Positions 59,525-64,000 of a DNA stretch of 64,000 nucleotides are shown here, in pieces (position 1 is the stretch's first letter; each line of letters begins with the position of its first letter). Both the position numbers and the translations under genes were made by a program. Where the stretch lies: assembly GCA_947034895.1 (NCBI GenBank), contig OX344764.1, positions 35,776,935 through 35,840,934 of the forward strand. Reading direction: 5' to 3'. The DNA is from Rhytidiadelphus loreus (taxonomy: Eukaryota > Streptophyta > Bryopsida > Hypnales > Hylocomiaceae). Below the pieces are notes generated by a model. It ran no database searches. It was not told where the DNA came from and saw only the letters and a list, made by a program, of their open reading frames with translations.

Positions 59525-60540
59525 TGGGATATTCATTCATACACACTTTTTAGGTGTTGAAAAACAAAAAGTGTCTCATTTGGATGTACATGGGTGATTG
59601 CAAGAATGGCTTGTCAAATTTGCTCCATTATAGCAATTTTTACCTTTTGGAGGGGGGAGGGGAGAAATACTATAAAAAAAAAAATAATGATTTTAAATAT
59701 TAAAAATATGACCAATGTATACACTTGTTAGAAGAAGGTACCCTAAGAAGGAAAAAAATAGATACTTCATCATTTTTATAGGTAGAAAAATAGTAAAACA
59801 ACTTACAAGGAAACTAAAAATTGTCCATTTGGAAAGACTTCAAAAGTGAAGAGATTTCAACCAAAAGAATGAGCTTGAAACCGTCATCAATGCTTAGGAG
59901 TGCAAATGCAAGTGAGCCCTATTTGCACAAATGCAGATGACACAATATAATATATTTTAAATGTTTCTTTGTAGGAACATATCCTCCTAATGTAGGAATA
60001 GACGAATAAAATTTCATCTCTAGGTCAATAATTTTGGGTATTCCATTAGACTCAAAACCCTAAAACTCAAAACATGATAATTTAGAAAGTTTCACTTCTG
60101 AATAAGAAGTGATTTTTAATTAATTAATTTATAAATATGGAATATGACTACAGTCAAGAGTCAAGACAACCATCTCCAATAAAAATTTGTAGTTCATGCA
60201 AGTCATCCTTCAAGAGTTATTGTGAAGGAAAGCTCCATTGCTCTTAGTGTCACATAAATTCAATACCGGTATTTCTTGCAATGATCCACATACAAACCCC
60301 TTTTGTGTATTTCAATAGATTTCTTTGCATGATAAAGTCATTGATTTCAGCAATGGTAATTTGAGACTTCACTCACTAGGAGAAAAAAAAAGCAACTACT
60401 CCCTTAAAAAAAATTTTGTTCCTATGGTATTGAGTGACTTGCTTTTTCAGTTCTTAAGGCCCTCCTCAAATGTCCCCCTATTGATTTTGTCAATGCAAAG
60501 CTTCCTCCTCTTCAATCCAAAACTAATAAAATACCAAAAA
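59525..60540. repeat. Direct segmental duplication, copy 2 (partner 53740-54790)
   Basis: Same orientation and order of blocks as 53740-54790. Its right end is sharply followed by GC-rich sequence that precedes GDSL copy 5. Confidence 0.8.
59592..60287. mobile_element. Non-autonomous transposon, GGGTGATTGC family (member I)
   Basis: It begins GGGTGATTGCAAGAATGGCT and ends GGTATTTCTTGCAATGATCC, flanked by ACAT (59588-59591 and 60288-60291). It is the duplicate of member E, in the same flanking sequence. Confidence 0.75.
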
Positions 60541-60894
60541 GCGGCGTCAACGCACATGAGCAAACTGGCCGCTCCATTGTGAAAAGCACTCGACGAAGGT
60601 ACACGAGGAGACGAATCTTTCCGTGAAGAGAAAACGGATAGAATCTCAAAGTTAGTCTCCCCATGCTCTGCTGGACACACGGCGCTGGCGACGTCCCAAA
60701 CCCGTCACTGTTGGACTTTCGCCCCTTGCGCTTTGCAAGTGGAAGAGCCTCTTGAGGCAACTGCATCGTAGCACTCAACGGGAAGCAGACACAACTCCGC
60801 TTCCTGCCCGACGGACTCCTTTCTACTTTATTTCAATATTATAATATAGTTTACAAAATCAATTTTCAACTCCGAGAGAAGGACAACCGCGTTG
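60541..60894. other. Balanced-GC segment upstream of GDSL copy 5, unclassified
   Basis: The AT-rich duplicate stops at about 60540 and sequence with much higher GC follows until homology to the copy 4 promoter begins near 60895. A minus-strand frame (60512-60778, MSATMQLPQEALPLAKRKGR...) is open but unrecognised. It replaces the usual upstream flank of the family. Confidence 0.4.
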
Positions 60895-60930
60895 CCACCC
60901 GGTCCCAAACCTCGTGCATCCTTCGATGGG

Positions 60931-60936
60931 TATAAA
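60931..60936 (+). promoter_or_regulatory. TATA box of GDSL copy 5
   Basis: TATAAA in the context GGGTATAAACG, about 270 bp upstream of the start codon; only about 40 bp of family sequence remain upstream of it. Confidence 0.55.
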
Positions 60937-61204
60937 CGTGCTCAGCACTCGCACTTCAATCTCAAACAGCTTCGCAACTCACTCCTCCAACACTCGATCG
61001 AGCTCTATCACTGCGGACGGACCAACTCCGGCTCAACCAGATCGACTGGCACCTACGGGATCATTCTACTTGCATATCTGGACGACTAGACTTCTCAGCG
61101 CGGGAACTGAACAACACTTGAAAGCTATTGGAATCGAATCGAGAACTTACTTTGAAAGCTGGTGGATTACTAACTTGCCTTCGGGGCTGGCCACGACGTC
61201 AAAA

Positions 61205-62749
61205 ATGGCGTCCACGTCCAGACTGGGGATGCTCTGCTGGGGGGTCCTCGTTGCTGCTTGCTTGCTGCAATCGATGCACGTGGCTTCGGCCGACAACACC
61301 TTGCCCCAGTGCCAGTTCCCGGCGGTGTATGCGTTCGGAGACTCGCTGACCGACACCGGAAACTCCATCGCGGCCTTTCCCGACCAGTTCGCCAACGCCG
61401 AGCTCGACCCACACGGCATTCTGTTTCCGGGTCATGCCGCGGATCGATTCACCGACGGCAAATTGTTGCTCGACTTCCTTGGTACGAAAGCGGCCCATTC
61501 CAATTCAATCCTGCAACCCTCAATTCAATGCAAACTAATTCATCAATAATACACACTGGCATATATGCATGGAAGCTAGCAACACCAGTCACTGAAGAAC
61601 TTCATTTGCAGGTTCACAGTCACTACCATGCATCTAGGGAATGATTTACAGTCTGCGTCGTCAGTACGGGATGGCAAAGAGACCCCGGGATGACTTCATG
61701 GTTTGTTGTACGCAGACAGTGTACTGATTGGATTTTCTGTTGGCTCTGTTGTAATGGCAGCTTTCGGAGTGCACCTGCGGCCCATCTACCCAGTGCTGCG
61801 AGGCACCGGCGCCGACTTCACGTACGGCACCAACTTCGCGGCCTATGGCGCGCCGGCGCGGAGCGTGAAGGTGTGGCGCAGGGACTCGGGATTCAACAGC
61901 CCGTTCTCGCTGGACGTGCAACATCAGTGGTACGAGCGCTACAAAACGCGCGTGTGGTTCTACGAGAGCCCCATCTTCCACTCGCCCGGACTCAACCAGA
62001 GCCTGCCCAAGCTGGCCACCGTCAGCGAGTCGCTGTTCCTGGTGTGGTCCGGCTACCAAGACTACTTCTCCAGCCTGTACGACAAGACGCTCACGCCGCG
62101 CCAGACGCGCTACATTGTGCCCCAGGTGGTGGAAGCCATCGAAACGCACATCAAGGCGATGCTGACGCCGGTGCTGTACACTCCCCCGAAGACGGCCACG
62201 CTGCAGCTGCCCACGGCCCGGACCCTTCTGGTGGTGAACCTGCCTCCGTTGGGCTGCATCCCCGCCATGCTGTCCATGTACGGCGGCCCGCACGCCAAGT
62301 ACGACCGCCATGGTTGCCTGAGCGACCTCAACCAAATCACGCACCGCCACAACCAGCTGTTGGGCGAGAAGATGGAGGAGCTGCGGGTGAAGTACCCGCA
62401 GGCGCAGCTGCTGTACGGCGACGCTCACGGCGTGTTCACGGACATCCTGAAGCAGCCGAAGAAGTACAACGTGACGGCGCCGCTGAAGGCTTGCTGCGGC
62501 GCGGGGGGTGCGTACAACTTCAACAAGGAGGTGACTTGCGGGCACGCGGGCCTGGTGGACAACCAGTTCGTGAATTTGACTCTGTCGCACTGCACGGATC
62601 CCGCGGCGCATCTGAGCTGGGACGGCATCCACACGTCCAACACGTTCAACAAGGCCGCCGTGACGGCTTTCTTGCAGGGCGAGCACATCACTCCCAAGGG
62701 CGGGCTCAACTGCTCCCCCGACTTCTCGCACTTTGATGACCCGCAGTAA
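61205..62749 (+). CDS. GDSL esterase/lipase copy 5, intact (two exons)
   Basis: Exon 1 is 61205-61481, intron 61482-61760 (279 bp, GT-AG), exon 2 61761-62749. The 421-residue product appears the same as that of copy 4, and only isolated nucleotide differences are visible (for example CAA against CAG at Gln146). All catalytic blocks are present, including Ser47, Asp380 and His383, with Gln192 in block III. The upstream region is truncated just before the TATA box and replaced by unrelated sequence, so expression may differ from that of copy 4. It forms the right arm of an inverted pair with copy 4 across a spacer of about 8.5 kb. Confidence 0.93.
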
Positions 62750-63440
62750 TCAGTTCCGTCGAGAGGGGGCATCGGTGGCCATTTCCAGTATGGTCGCTCC
62801 GATCCCATTTCTTAGAATGATCGAGCAACTTCACTTGTAGAATAATCATGCTTTAGTCGTAAGTTAGTGATTCAACATTCTTGTTGAGAATGATCTCAAC
62901 GCAGCATTCTTGTCTGTTCTTGATGAAATTCGTCAGAATGGAAATTGATTAATAATTTCGTGGATCCTGAAGTGGGGTTCACTTCAATTCGCAATTGCGT
63001 TTATCATCTGCTCATGGCGTTCGTCCGATTATAAATTTACTCGATCACTCAATCATTGAAGAATTAAGGCGGCTATCCCGGATTGTATTGCTGGGCAAGG
63101 ACATGAGCACATACTTAATTCACCCCCATGTCGGGGATACCCCGCCTCTCTCCGACGTGAATGAGAAGTACGGAGTACATTTTAGCGGATTCCAACTGAA
63201 GCTTGGGTGATTTGCTCAATCCAAGCCTGCCCAGATTCTCACCGTTATTTCCCTCTTAGAGTGGCTGAGGTCACCGCAGTCGAACTCATTCAGTTGACGC
63301 AAAATTTCAGGGCGTTCAAATTGCGACGTTCAATTGCGGGAAGTTTTGGACGGGCGTTTGAAGATCTTACTGTCCGGACGGGCGTTTGAAGACGTTTCAA
63401 GTTCGGGAATTTCTGGCAGTTTCACGAATTTGACGTTGTA
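62750..63440. other. 3' flank of GDSL copy 5
   Basis: It follows the family 3' flank (GATTAATAATTTCGTGGATCC, GGTTCACTTCAATTCGCAAT, CACCGTTATTTCCC, TTTCACGAATTTGACGTTG) with more divergence than the gene itself, and the homology ends near 63440. Two adjacent ACGGGCGTTTGAAGA segments lie near 63350-63395. Confidence 0.6.
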
Positions 63441-64000
63441 TGGCCTTCCCAAATTTATTCAAAAATGTAGTGATTTGAATTGGAGCAGAAATCTAAGAAT
63501 CAGAGAAGTTGTAAACTGAGAAGCTGCAATTTTGTGGATAATTGTATGTGCCATACATAAATAAATTACTTTCTCCAAGTCTGTTTTTTAACAAAAATGT
63601 ACAAAAAGATTATATGTATACTTGCAACTTTGCAATGTGTTATTGGAATGGTTAGAATGCCTAATTGCACATCATGGAGACTTAATGCACAAACATTTGG
63701 CACGATCCTAGTATGGGGTCCTCTGGTTTCTAGACCTGAGATGTCTGGGTTCACCCGGCATTCCCAGCAAGTCTGCCGCAATGTTTTTCGGACACCGAGG
63801 CAAACTTGAAAAAATTTCTTGGCATTGAAATTTTTTCCAAGCTGGCTTACAAAATGGAGCCAACTTTCTACTGTAGCTCTCTTTTGCTCCAACTCTCTTC
63901 TGTTGCAAGCTATAGGTTCAATGGAGGTTCAAGTGAAGCTCACATGGGCTGTTTTTTCAGGGATTATTGCCACTCCAAAGAGCACCTTACAATTTCTAGA
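63441..64000. other. Unclassified sequence at the window end
   Basis: No gene supported. Minus-strand frames at 63566-63908 show no domain. Confidence 0.35.

Overview
This is eukaryotic nuclear DNA from a land plant. The intergenic sequence is very AT-rich, the genes carry GT-AG introns, TATA boxes sit upstream of them, and the window is full of CACTA-, Stowaway- and pogo-type DNA transposons. The gene types and the sharp contrast between GC-rich exons and AT-rich surroundings make me favour a non-seed plant (bryophyte or lycophyte). That placement is inference and I cannot name the species.

The dominant structure is a five-copy family of one two-exon GDSL esterase/lipase gene: copy 1 (3199-4741, minus), copy 2 (13526-15068, minus), copy 3 (34666-36208, plus), copy 4 (50504-52048, minus) and copy 5 (61205-62749, plus). 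Copies 3, 4 and 5 encode full 421-residue secreted enzymes. Copies 1 and 2 share a nonsense codon at position 291, and copy 1 has a second at 308. Copies 2/3 and 4/5 face each other as inverted pairs. Copies 4 and 5 are almost identical across the transcribed unit but diverge on both sides. Copy 3 has a 5' flank like copy 1 and a 3' flank like copy 2. This points to duplication, inversion and gene conversion.

The only other convincing host gene is at 39290-41234 (minus): a two-exon gene for a secreted protein of 531 residues built from nine cysteine-rich repeats containing NCGxC.

Between GDSL copies 2 and 3 (about 17-26 kb) lies a dead pogo/Tigger-type transposase gene, cut into four segments by later insertions: a 1.35-kb CACTA element, a 132-bp palindromic MITE, and a 5.5-kb insertion that itself contains a 3.4-kb CACTA element. 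Each insertion has a target-site duplication, and removing them brings the transposase segments back together. The remaining AT-rich stretches hold several copies of a non-autonomous transposon family with termini like GGGTGATTGC and apparent 4-bp target duplications, plus a Stowaway-type element, several foldback elements, and tandem repeats. No rRNA, tRNA, CRISPR array or prokaryotic gene organisation was seen.
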